Positions 5,575 through 14,534 of a stretch of DNA of 32,602 bases are shown piece by piece (position 1 is the stretch's first letter; every line of letters starts with the position of its first letter). The position numbers and the translations under genes were made by a program. Source of the DNA: Algiphilus sp. (GTDB lineage: Bacteria; Pseudomonadota; Gammaproteobacteria; Nevskiales; Nevskiaceae); NCBI RefSeq assembly GCF_023145115.1, contig NZ_JAGLEJ010000023.1:1-32602 (forward strand), given 5' to 3'. A model generated the notes under the pieces. The model was given only the letters and a program-made list of their open reading frames with translations. It had not been told where the DNA came from and searched no databases.

Positions 5575-6827
5575 ATGACGCCCGAATCTCCTCTCTACCC
5601 CGCCGTCGGGCTGCGCACCGCACATGTGGACAAGCCGAACGCCGACCTGCGCGTTCTGGTGGTGGACGATTCCCAGTCCATCCGGAGCTTTCTGAAGGCG
5701 ATCCTCACCGAGCTGGGCGTGGGCGAGGTGCTGACGGCGGAGAACGGCACGGCGGCGATCGCGGTGCTGGATACCTGCGACGGCACCATCGATCTGCTGA
5801 TCAGCGATCTGGCCATGCCGGGCATGGACGGGGTCGAGCTGCTGCGCATGGTGGGCCAGCGCTGCCCCGGCGTTGCCGTGCTGACCATCTCGTCGCTGGA
5901 TGCGCGCCTGCGCTTCTCGGTATCGCAGATGGCGCAGCATCTCGGGCTCACCGTGCTGGGCCTGCTGGGCAAGCCCTTCGGCGAGCAGGATATCCGCAAC
6001 GCGCTGGACCGCTACCACGAGGTGCGACGCACCGGCGCGGTCATGCCCACGGACCCGATGAGCGACGCCGAGATCGCCTCGGCGCTGCACGACCGCCGCG
6101 TGGAAGTGCACTACCAGCCGAAGGTGCGCATCGACTCCGCGCACGTGGTCGGCGTGGAGGCGCTGGCGCGCCTGCGCGACCCGCGCCGCGGGCTGGTGCA
6201 TCCGGCCGCGTTCATCGAATCCACGGAAGCCGGCGGGCAGATCGAGAACCTCACCTACCAGGTCATCGACATCGCGCTGCGCGACGCCGGCACCTGGGCG
6301 CGCGAGGGGCTGCGACTCAACGTCGGCATCAACATTTCGTCGTCGGCCATCTGCCGCCTGGATCTGCCCGAGCACGTCGAGGCGGTGGCGGCGAGCCACG
6401 GGCTGAGCCCGTCGCAGATCACCATGGAGATCACCGAAGCGGAGATGGGCAGCGGCTCCGAGCTGTTCGACGTGTGCGCGCGCTTCCGCATCCGCGGCTT
6501 CGGGCTGGCCATCGACGACTTCGGCACCGGCGAATCCAGCCTGCCGCGCCTGCGCTCGCTGCCCTTCACCGAGCTCAAGATCGACCGCCGCTATGTCGAC
6601 GGCGCCGCCAGGAGCCGGGAGATCCGGGCCATCCTCGAGTCGTCGCTGGATCTGGGCCGACGGCTGGGCATGTCGGTGGTGGCCGAGGGGGTGCAGCAGG
6701 TCGAGGACTGGCAGCTGCTGGAGCAGATCGGCTGCGACATCGCCCAGGGCTATCTGGTCAGCCGGCCCATGCCGGGCGACAAGGTTGCCGGCTGGGCGCT
6801 GCGCTGGAAGCAGCGCGGCGGCAACGC

Positions 6828-6831
<4 letters not shown>
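5575..6831 (+). CDS. Response regulator with EAL cyclic-di-GMP phosphodiesterase domain
   Basis: A 418 aa regulator. The receiver domain (about 25-150) has the acidic pair D31-D32, phospho-acceptor D78 in LLISDLAMPGMDG, and K133 in GKPFG. The EAL domain (about 165-410) has EAL at 195-197, N253, E285/E288 (MEITE), DD at 314-315 (DDFGTG), K335 (KID), E371 (VAEGV) and Q391 (QGYLVSRPMP). Every residue needed for metal binding and catalysis is present, so active hydrolysis of c-di-GMP to pGpG under phosphorelay control is likely. No partner histidine kinase is adjacent. ATG 5575 is the chosen start; an in-frame ATG at 5521 would add 18 residues of poor coding quality. The stop shares CTAG with the convergent ABC ATPase gene. 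Confidence 0.9.
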
Positions 6832-7826
<995 letters not shown>

Positions 7827-7844
7827 GGGCGTGACCCGGCCGCG

Positions 7845-8702
7845 TCACGAGGCGCCGTCCTTCGGGTCGAGCGCATCGCGCAGCCCGTCGCCGAGGAAGT
7901 TGAAGCAGAACAGCGTCAGCGCCAGCATCCCCGCCGGCGCCAGCAGCGCCCAGGGCGCCTGCGCCATCTCGCGCGCGCCGTCGTTTACCAAGCTGCCCCA
8001 GCTGGCCTGCGGTTCCTGCACGCCCAGACCCAGGAAGCTGAGGAAGGACTCGAAGAGGATCACCTGCGGGATGGTCAGCGTCACGTAGACCGCCACCACG
8101 CCCAGCAGATTGGGGACGATGTGGCGCGTCACGATGCGCGCGCCGCTCGCCCCGCCCAGCTTGGCTGCGTCGATGAAGGGCTGGTGCTTCAGCGCGATGG
8201 TCTGGCCGCGCACGATGCGCGCCATGTCCAGCCAGTTGATGGCGCCGACCGCCACGAAGATGAGCACCAGATGCCGGCCGAAGAAGACCATCAGCAGGAT
8301 GACGAAGAACATGAAGGGCAGCGCGTAGAGCACGTCCACCAGCCGCATCATCACGGCGTCGACGCGGCCGCCGACGTAGCCCGCCACCGCGCCCCAGGTC
8401 ACGCCGATGATCAGCGACACCAGCGTGGCGGCCAGCCCCACCGCCAGGCTCAGGCGTCCGCCGGTGAGCGTGCGCGCGAGGATGTCGCGGCCCAGCGCGT
8501 CGGTGCCCAGGTAGTGCCCGTGGTCGATGCCGGGCGCCACGCTGAAGTGGTCCCAGTCCAGCGCCGCCGGGCCGTGCGGCAGGAGCCACGGCCCCACCAC
8601 GCAGATCAGCGCGATCAGCACCAGCAGTCCGCCGGCGACGAAGGCCGCCGGGTGCGCGCGCAGCACCGCGCCGCGCGGCAGGGCGTCGGCCGGCGCGGTC
8701 AT
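7845..8702 (-). CDS. Peptide ABC transporter permease, OppC/DppC type
   Basis: A 285 aa inner-membrane permease. After an N-terminal helix (about 20-42), a periplasmic segment with HYLGTDALGRDILART leads into the BPD transmembrane domain. The cytoplasmic coupling motif (EAA loop) reads DAAKLGGASGARIVTRHIVPN. About six membrane segments are seen, the usual topology for this subunit. It overlaps the upstream OppB-like gene by 4 nt (ATGA), so the two permeases are translationally coupled and should form the heterodimeric channel. Confidence 0.9.
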   Translation of the reverse strand: MTAPADALPRGAVLRAHPAAFVAGGLLVLIALICVVGPWLLPHGPAALDWDHFSVAPGIDHGHYLGTDALGRDILARTLTGGRLSLAVGLAATLVSLIIGVTWGAVAGYVGGRVDAVMMRLVDVLYALPFMFFVILLMVFFGRHLVLIFVAVGAINWLDMARIVRGQTIALKHQPFIDAAKLGGASGARIVTRHIVPNLLGVVAVYVTLTIPQVILFESFLSFLGLGVQEPQASWGSLVNDGAREMAQAPWALLAPAGMLALTLFCFNFLGDGLRDALDPKDGAS

Positions 8703-9625
8703 GCCCGCCCCCGCACGCGCGGGTCGAGCACGCCGTAGAGCACGTCGACCACGAAGTTGAAGGCGATGATCAGGCTGCCGTAGAACAGCACCAGCCCGAG
8801 CACCAGCGTGTAGTCGCGATTCAGCGCGCCCTGCACGAAGTGCCGCCCGAGGCCGGGAATGCCGAAGATCTGCTCGATGACCACCGAGCCGGTGATCAGC
8901 GCGGCGGCGGCCGGGCCGAGGTAGGACACCACCGGCAGCAGTGCCGGCCGCAGCGCGTGGCGCAGCACCACGCGGCGCATGGGCAGGCCCTTGGCGTGGG
9001 CGGTGCGCACGAAGTCGCTGCCCAGCGACTCGATCAGGCTGCCGCGCAGCAGGCGCGCGACGTAGGCCACCTGCGGCAGGCCGAGCGCGATCACCGGCAT
9101 CACCAGATGCTGCCAGCCGGCGTCCTGCCAGCCGCCCGCGGGCAGCCAGCCCAGCATCACGGCGAAGCCCAGGATGAGCAGCGGCGCAATGACGAAGTTG
9201 GGGATGGAGATGCCGGTCATGGACAGCGCCATGACGGCGTGATCGGTGAAGCGGCCGCGACGCAGGGCGGCGGTGATGCCGGCCAGCGCGCCCAGCAGCA
9301 GCGCCATCGCCAGCGCCAGGCCGCCGATGGTGAGCGACACCGGCAGGCCGGCCGCGATCAGCTCGTTGACGGTGCGCCCCTCGTAACGGAACGACGGACC
9401 GAGATCGCCGCGCGCGAGGTTGCCCATGTAGATGAGGTACTGGCGCCAGAGCGGCTCGTCGAGGTGATAGGCGGCCTCGACCTGGGCCTGGATCTCGGCC
9501 GGCATGACGCGCTCGTCGTCGAAGGGGCCGCCGGGCGCGGCGCGCATCAGGAAGAAGGCCGCCGTCACCAGCAGCAGCAGGGTCGGCACGGCCGTCGCCA
9601 GCCGTCGCAGCGCCAGCCCGGTCAC
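8699..9625 (-). CDS. Peptide ABC transporter permease, OppB/DppB type
   Basis: A 308 aa permease with about six helices and the OppB/DppB N-terminal pattern (LRRLATAVPTLLLLVTAAFFLMRAAPGGPF, here given as residues 7 onward in outline only by its start LRRLATAVP). The EAA loop has TAHAKGLPMRRVVLRHALRPA. The start is GTG at 9625, which overlaps the stop of the binding-protein gene as GTGA. The C-terminus ends in the conserved YGVLDPR. It acts with the OppC-like subunit as the membrane channel for peptides or a related solute. Confidence 0.9.
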   Translation of the reverse strand: MTGLALRRLATAVPTLLLLVTAAFFLMRAAPGGPFDDERVMPAEIQAQVEAAYHLDEPLWRQYLIYMGNLARGDLGPSFRYEGRTVNELIAAGLPVSLTIGGLALAMALLLGALAGITAALRRGRFTDHAVMALSMTGISIPNFVIAPLLILGFAVMLGWLPAGGWQDAGWQHLVMPVIALGLPQVAYVARLLRGSLIESLGSDFVRTAHAKGLPMRRVVLRHALRPALLPVVSYLGPAAAALITGSVVIEQIFGIPGLGRHFVQGALNRDYTLVLGLVLFYGSLIIAFNFVVDVLYGVLDPRVRGRA

Positions 9626-11256
9626 GGCTGCCCGGGCTCCAGGTCCATGTAGCGCGTCAGGTGCACGTCCATGATGTTGCCCTCCCAGCCCCGCACCCGC
9701 GGCTTGACCAGCCGGCGGCTGGTGTAGAAGTAGATGGGCAGCACCGGCAGGTCCTCGAGCAGCTGCGCCTCGGCCTGCCGCAGCAGGTCCATGCGGCGCC
9801 CGGCATCGGCCTCGGCCGCGGCGCGTTCCAGCAGGTCATCGTAGCGCGCGCTGGCGTAGCCGGTGTCGTTGAGGCCGTGGCCGCTGTGCAGGATCTCCAG
9901 GAAGGTGAAGGGGTCGTTGTAATCGCCGATCCAGCCGGCGCGGAAGACCTCGGTCACCTGCTTCATGCGGCGCGTGGTCAGGAAGACCTTGAACTCCTCG
10001 TTGATCAGCCGGGTGCGCACGCCCAGGTGCTCGCGCCACATCCAGGCAATGGCGATGGCGATCTTGCGGTGGTTGTCCTGGGTGTTGTAGCGCAGCTCGA
10101 CCTCCAGCGGCTCGTCCGCCGAATAGCCGGCCGCCCGGTAGAGCGCGCGGGCGCGCTCGCGGCGCCGCTCCAGCGACCAGTCGGCCCATTCGGGCTTCGC
10201 GCCCGCGTAGCCGTCCACGCCCGGCGGCACGAAACCGAAGGCGGGCAGTTCGCCGGTGCCGACCACGCGGCCGGCGATGCGCTCGCGGTCGATGACCATG
10301 GCCAGCGCCCGGCGCAGCTCCGGCGAGTCGGCGAAGGGCGGCCGCGTGGTGTTGTAGCCGTAGTAGTAGGTGCCGAGGTAGGGATGGGCGTGGAACTGGT
10401 CGGGGATGGTGTCGCGCACCCAGTCCATGCGCGTGACCGGAATGTCGGCCGTCCAGTCCAGCTCGCCGGCGCGGTAGCGCGAGAGCTCGGCCTCGATGTT
10501 CTCGGTGCTGTGGAAGACCACGCGCTCCAGCGCCACCGTGTCCGCGGCGTGGAAGTGCGGGTTGCGCTCCAGCGTGACGTGCGACTGCAGCACGCGCTCG
10601 GCCAGCCGGTAGGCGCCGTTGCTCACCAGGCGCCCGGGCCGGTCGAAGGCCTTGCCGTGCTCGGCGACGGCGGGCTGATGGACCGCGAAGGTGGCCGGGT
10701 GCGTGAGCAGCCCGGGCAGGTACGGCGCCGGTGTCGCCAGCCGGATCTCCAGCCGGCGCGGGCCGAGCGCGCGCACGGCCAGCGTCTCGGGCGGCGCCTC
10801 GCCGGCGAGGATGGCCGGCGCGCCTTCGATGATCTCCAGCATCTGGGCGTAGTACGAGCCGGTGGCGGGCGCGATGCTGCGCTGCATGCCGGCCACGAAA
10901 TCGTCCGCGGTCACCGGCTCGCCATTCGACCAGCGCCCGTCGGTCCGCAGCGTGAACACCCAGCGCAGGCCGTCGTCGCTGACCTGCCAGTCCTCGGCCG
11001 CGCCGGGCACCGGCTCCCCGGCCGGGCTCAGGGTGACCAGCCCCTCGTAGAGATCGCGCAGGATGTGCGAGGACGCCACGCTGGTGGCGCGGTGCGGATC
11101 CAGCGTCTCGGGCTCGGCGCCGTTGCCGCGGTGCAGGGTCTGGGCGCCGGCCGGTATGCAGGTCAGCGCGGCACCGACGGCGAGCGCGGCGGCGGCCAGC
11201 ATCGGAACGGTGCGGGTACGGCGGGCACGCCGGGGCGGGAACGGGTGATGGGGCAC
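9622..11256 (-). CDS. Peptide ABC transporter substrate-binding protein (OppA type)
   Basis: A periplasmic SBP family 5 protein that captures oligopeptides. After a basic n-region (RRARRTR) and a hydrophobic core (MLAAAALAVGAALTCIPAGA), cleavage probably follows AGA before QTLHRGNGAEPETLDPH, the conserved mature N-terminus of OppA/MppA-like proteins. The family pattern SNGEPVTADDF is present. The start is uncertain: GTG 11256 gives 544 aa and includes the basic n-region; ATG 11202 would drop it; the frame is open to 11430, but the extra residues look non-coding. No clear Shine-Dalgarno was found for any candidate. First gene of the operon. Confidence 0.87.
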   Translation of the reverse strand: MPHHPFPPRRARRTRTVPMLAAAALAVGAALTCIPAGAQTLHRGNGAEPETLDPHRATSVASSHILRDLYEGLVTLSPAGEPVPGAAEDWQVSDDGLRWVFTLRTDGRWSNGEPVTADDFVAGMQRSIAPATGSYYAQMLEIIEGAPAILAGEAPPETLAVRALGPRRLEIRLATPAPYLPGLLTHPATFAVHQPAVAEHGKAFDRPGRLVSNGAYRLAERVLQSHVTLERNPHFHAADTVALERVVFHSTENIEAELSRYRAGELDWTADIPVTRMDWVRDTIPDQFHAHPYLGTYYYGYNTTRPPFADSPELRRALAMVIDRERIAGRVVGTGELPAFGFVPPGVDGYAGAKPEWADWSLERRRERARALYRAAGYSADEPLEVELRYNTQDNHRKIAIAIAWMWREHLGVRTRLINEEFKVFLTTRRMKQVTEVFRAGWIGDYNDPFTFLEILHSGHGLNDTGYASARYDDLLERAAAEADAGRRMDLLRQAEAQLLEDLPVLPIYFYTSRRLVKPRVRGWEGNIMDVHLTRYMDLEPGQP

Positions 11257-11697
11257 GGTCGGCGGATGCACGATGCTCGGAACCCGGACTGTACCGGTTG
11301 GCCGGGCGCGCGTGCCGCTCGGAATGGTCGTGCGCCATCGTGCCGCCGGAGAGGCGTACCATCGAGGCGGGAGCCGTTCCGGCAAGGGCTTCGGCACGCG
11401 TTCGCGGTTGGGCGACGGCTTGAAAGCCAAGTCTGTGAAACGCGGCTAAGCCCCCGGTGACACAGCGAAAACTCGGGTTTCTCACAGCACCTGTGGATAA
11501 CTTTGTTGAAAAGCGCTGCTCAACGGGCTATCGGCCATGCAGTCACGGGAATCGGCCCTGACGAGGGCAAAACGTAACCACTCTGACACTATGCTTGAAA
11601 ATCAAGCACTTAATGCAATGACGAAGGTCATGGGTCGGTCTCCCGGCCGCTTGTGGGCAACGCGCAACCACCCTGCTCCAGCGTTGTGCATAACGAC
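11257..11697. promoter_or_regulatory. Divergent intergenic region with DnaA-box-like sites
   Basis: About 440 nt between the divergent oppA-like and thiD genes. On the minus strand the site at 11492-11500 is a perfect DnaA box (TTATCCACA); a second match, TTATGCACA, is at 11685-11693, and a weak one, TTGCCCACA, at 11652-11660. A 6-bp perfect hairpin GCTTGAaaaTCAAGC lies at 11593-11607 and ATGACgaagGTCAT at 11618-11631. No TPP riboswitch core is seen before thiD. Promoters for both operons should be here, but I see none that is convincing. This stretch is AT-richer than its surroundings. Confidence 0.5.
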
Positions 11698-12492
11698 GTG
11701 AGTCTTACTGCACCGCAACATTTGCCGCAGGTCCTGTGCATCGCGGGTCACGACCCCAGCGGCGGGGCCGGCATCCATGCCGATATCGAGGCCTGCCGGG
11801 CCTCCGGCACGCACGCGCTGGGGGCGCTGACCGCGCTCACGCTGCAGGACACCGACAACGTCCACGCCGTGCAGCCGCTCGACGCCGACTGGCTCGACGC
11901 GCAGATCCGCCACCTCGCCGCGGACTGCCGCATCGACGCCGTCAAGTTCGGGGTGCTGGGCAGCGTCGAGCAGGTGCCGGTGTGCGTGCGCTGGGTGCGC
12001 GAGCTGGGCGTGCCCACGGTGCTCGACCCGGTGCTGCGCGCCGGCGGCGGCGCCGAGCTGGCGGCGCAGCCGGTGGCGGTGGCGATGCTCGAGCAGCTGG
12101 CGCCGCTGTGCACGGTGATCACGCCCAACGCCGCCGAGGCGCGGCTGCTGTCCGGCGAGGACCGCCTGGACGCCGCCGCCGCGGTGCTGGGTGCGCGCGG
12201 CATCGCCCACGTCCTGGTCACCGGCGGCGACGAGCGCGACGACGCCGAGAGCACCGACTGGCACTGGCACGACGGCACGCTGCGGCCGATCCGCCGCACC
12301 CGCATCGCGCAGGATTACCACGGTGCCGGCTGCACGCTGGCCTCGACCATTGCCGCGCTGCTGGCGCGCGGGGATGCGCCTGCCGCGGCCATCGACGGCG
12401 CCACCGCGCGCGTGCACGCCTGGCTGCAGCGTCCCAAGGTCATCGGCCGCGGCCGGCCCAGCCCGGCGCGCGACTGCGGGGACACGCCGTGA
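11698..12492 (+). CDS. thiD: Hydroxymethylpyrimidine/phosphomethylpyrimidine kinase
   Basis: ThiD phosphorylates HMP and then HMP-P to HMP-PP, the pyrimidine half of thiamine, in the cytoplasm. The ribokinase-fold motif GHDPSGGAG stands at residues 17-25, and the anion-hole motif HGAGCT (usually GTGCT) near residue 212 holds the catalytic cysteine. Length 264 aa is normal. GTG at 11698 is preferred because it puts the conserved beta-strand (VLCIAGHD) near the N-terminus; GTG at 11653 would add 15 atypical residues. It is followed by thiE with a 4-nt GTGA overlap. Confidence 0.93.
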   Translation: MSLTAPQHLPQVLCIAGHDPSGGAGIHADIEACRASGTHALGALTALTLQDTDNVHAVQPLDADWLDAQIRHLAADCRIDAVKFGVLGSVEQVPVCVRWVRELGVPTVLDPVLRAGGGAELAAQPVAVAMLEQLAPLCTVITPNAAEARLLSGEDRLDAAAAVLGARGIAHVLVTGGDERDDAESTDWHWHDGTLRPIRRTRIAQDYHGAGCTLASTIAALLARGDAPAAAIDGATARVHAWLQRPKVIGRGRPSPARDCGDTP

Positions 12493-13124
12493 GCGCGAAC
12501 GTGCCGCGCGGCCTCTATGCCGTGACCAGTGCGCGCGCATGCGCCGACGAGACCACGCTGCGCGCGGCGGTGGGCGCGGCGCTGGACGGCGGCGCGGCCA
12601 TGATCCAGTACCGCGACAAGCACGCCACCGCCGGCCAGCGCGAGGCCCGTGCCAGCATGCTGGCGGCGCTGTGCCACGATCGCGGCCGGCGCTTCATCGT
12701 CAACGACGACGCCGCCCTCGCAGGCGCGGTGGGTGCGGACGGCGTGCACCTCGGCCGCGACGACGGCGCGGTATCGGCGGCGCGCGCCGTGCTCGGGCCC
12801 GGCGCGCTCATCGGCGTGAGCTGCGGCCCGTACCTCGACCGCGTGCGCGCCGCCGAGACCGAGGGCGCCGACTACGCCGCGGTGGGGCGGCTGTTCGCCT
12901 CCGCCACCAAGCCCGACGCGCCGGCTGCCACGCTCGACGACCTGCGCGCGGCGCGCGCCGCGACCCGGCTGCCGCTCTGCGCCATCGGCGGCATCACCGC
13001 CGAGCGCGTGCCGGAAGTGGTCGCGGCCGGAGCCGATCTGGTGGCCGCGATCGCCGGCGTCTTCGACGCCGGGGATGTGCGCGCGGCCACTGCCGCCTAC
13101 ACTCTGGCCTTCGATCGGGCATGA
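12489..13124 (+). CDS. thiE: Thiamine-phosphate synthase
   Basis: ThiE joins HMP-PP with the thiazole phosphate to form thiamine phosphate. The 211 aa TIM-barrel shows QYRDK, VNDD, GVHLGRDD, GVSCG (SCH/SCG phosphate loop), YAAVGRLFASATKP and the C-terminal AIGGI phosphate-binding motif. Its GTG start overlaps the stop of thiD, so the two consecutive pathway steps are translationally coupled. The thiazole branch genes are not in the window. Confidence 0.93.
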   Translation: MSANVPRGLYAVTSARACADETTLRAAVGAALDGGAAMIQYRDKHATAGQREARASMLAALCHDRGRRFIVNDDAALAGAVGADGVHLGRDDGAVSAARAVLGPGALIGVSCGPYLDRVRAAETEGADYAAVGRLFASATKPDAPAATLDDLRAARAATRLPLCAIGGITAERVPEVVAAGADLVAAIAGVFDAGDVRAATAAYTLAFDRA

Positions 13125-13218
13125 GGGGGCGGCGCAGCGATCGCCTCCCCGCCCCGTCCTCGCCGACGCCATCCACGCGCGCATTCCGCGCGAACACCGA
13201 CCGCAACCACGAGCCGCG

Positions 13219-14514
13219 ATGAGTCTCTCCGAACCCCGCCTTTCCGAATCGTTGTTCGAACGCGCCCGCGCCGTCATTCCCGGCGGGGTCAATTCTCCGG
13301 TCCGCGCCTTCCGCTCGGTGGGCGGCACGCCGCGCTTCATCGCCGCGGCCGAGGGGGCGTGGATGACGGATGTCGACGGCAACCGTTACATCGACTACAT
13401 CGGCTCCTGGGGGCCGATGCTGCTGGGCCACGGCCACCCCGACGTGGTCGCGGCGGTGCAGGCGCAGGCCGCGCGCGGCATCAGCTTCGGCGCGCCCACC
13501 GAGGCCGAGGTCGAGATGGCCGAGGAGATCCGCCGGCGCGTGCCCAGCATGGAGAAGCTGCGCCTGAACAGCTCGGGCACCGAGGCGACCATGTCCGCGG
13601 TGCGCCTGGCGCGCGCCGCCACCGGCCGCGACGGCGTGCTCAAGTTCGAGGGTTGCTACCACGGCCATTCCGACAGCCTGCTGGTGAAGGCCGGCTCCGG
13701 CGCCCTGACCTTCGGCGTGCCGTCGTCGCCGGGCATTCCCGCCGACGCCGCCGCGCACACCATCACCGCCACCTACAATGATCTCGACAGCGTGCGCGCG
13801 GCCTTCGAGGCCCAGCCCGAGGGCATCGGCTGCGTCATCGTCGAGCCGGTGGCGGGCAACATGAACATGGTGCTGCCGGCCGACGGCTTCCTCGCCGGCC
13901 TGCGCGCGCTGTGCGACGAGTACGGCGCCGTGCTGATCTTCGACGAGGTCATGACCGGCTTCCGCGTCCATCCCGGCGGCGCCCAGGCGCTCTACGGCGT
14001 GAAACCGGACCTGACCGCCCTGGGCAAGATCGTCGGCGGCGGCATGCCGGTGGGCGCCTTCGGCGGCCGTGCCGATCTCATGGATCAGCTTTCGCCCGAG
14101 GGCCCGGTCTACCAGGCCGGCACGCTGTCGGGCAGCCCGCTGGCCACAGCCGCCGGCCTGACCACGCTGCGCGCCATCACCGACGAGCTGCACGGCCGCG
14201 CCAGCGCCCACGCCGCGGCACTGTGCGACGGCCTACAGGCGGCCGCGAAGCGGCACGGCGTGCCCTTCCTGGCGCAGAGCCAGGGCGCGATGTTCGGCAT
14301 CTACTTCACCGACGCCGCCGCCATCACCGGCCACGCCGATGTCTCCGCCTGCGACGCCGACCGCTTCCGCCGCTTCTTCCACGCCATGCTGGACCGCGGC
14401 GTCTACTTCGCACCGTCGTCCTTCGAGGCCGGCTTCGCCTCGGCCGTGCACGGCCGGACCGAGCTCGACCGGGTGATGGCCGCGGCCGACGAGGTGTTCG
14501 CCGCGCTGCGCTAG
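13219..14514 (+). CDS. hemL: Glutamate-1-semialdehyde 2,1-aminomutase
   Basis: HemL is the PLP enzyme that converts glutamate-1-semialdehyde to 5-aminolevulinate, the committed precursor of haem in the C5 pathway. PLP ligands are clear: NSSGTEA (118-122 region), FDEV with D242, and the Schiff-base lysine K270 in TALGKIVGGGMPVGAFGG. The gate loop GTLSGSPLA is intact. Length 431 aa is typical. ATG 13219 gives the usual N-terminus (LSESLFERARAVIPGGVNSPVRAF). It lies 94 nt after thiE on the same strand, a gene order common in Pseudomonas-type gammaproteobacteria. Confidence 0.95.
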   Translation: MSLSEPRLSESLFERARAVIPGGVNSPVRAFRSVGGTPRFIAAAEGAWMTDVDGNRYIDYIGSWGPMLLGHGHPDVVAAVQAQAARGISFGAPTEAEVEMAEEIRRRVPSMEKLRLNSSGTEATMSAVRLARAATGRDGVLKFEGCYHGHSDSLLVKAGSGALTFGVPSSPGIPADAAAHTITATYNDLDSVRAAFEAQPEGIGCVIVEPVAGNMNMVLPADGFLAGLRALCDEYGAVLIFDEVMTGFRVHPGGAQALYGVKPDLTALGKIVGGGMPVGAFGGRADLMDQLSPEGPVYQAGTLSGSPLATAAGLTTLRAITDELHGRASAHAAALCDGLQAAAKRHGVPFLAQSQGAMFGIYFTDAAAITGHADVSACDADRFRRFFHAMLDRGVYFAPSSFEAGFASAVHGRTELDRVMAAADEVFAALR

Positions 14515-14534
14515 GGCCTGTCGCCCCATCCGGC

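Noticed and set aside
11492..11693. Chromosomal replication origin
   Set aside because: Only two good DnaA boxes, and no dnaA, dnaN, rpmH, gidA or mioC neighbours; the gene context is thiamine and peptide transport.
11257..11697. TPP riboswitch upstream of thiD
   Set aside because: The conserved CTGAGA and the second core of the THI element are not found in either orientation.
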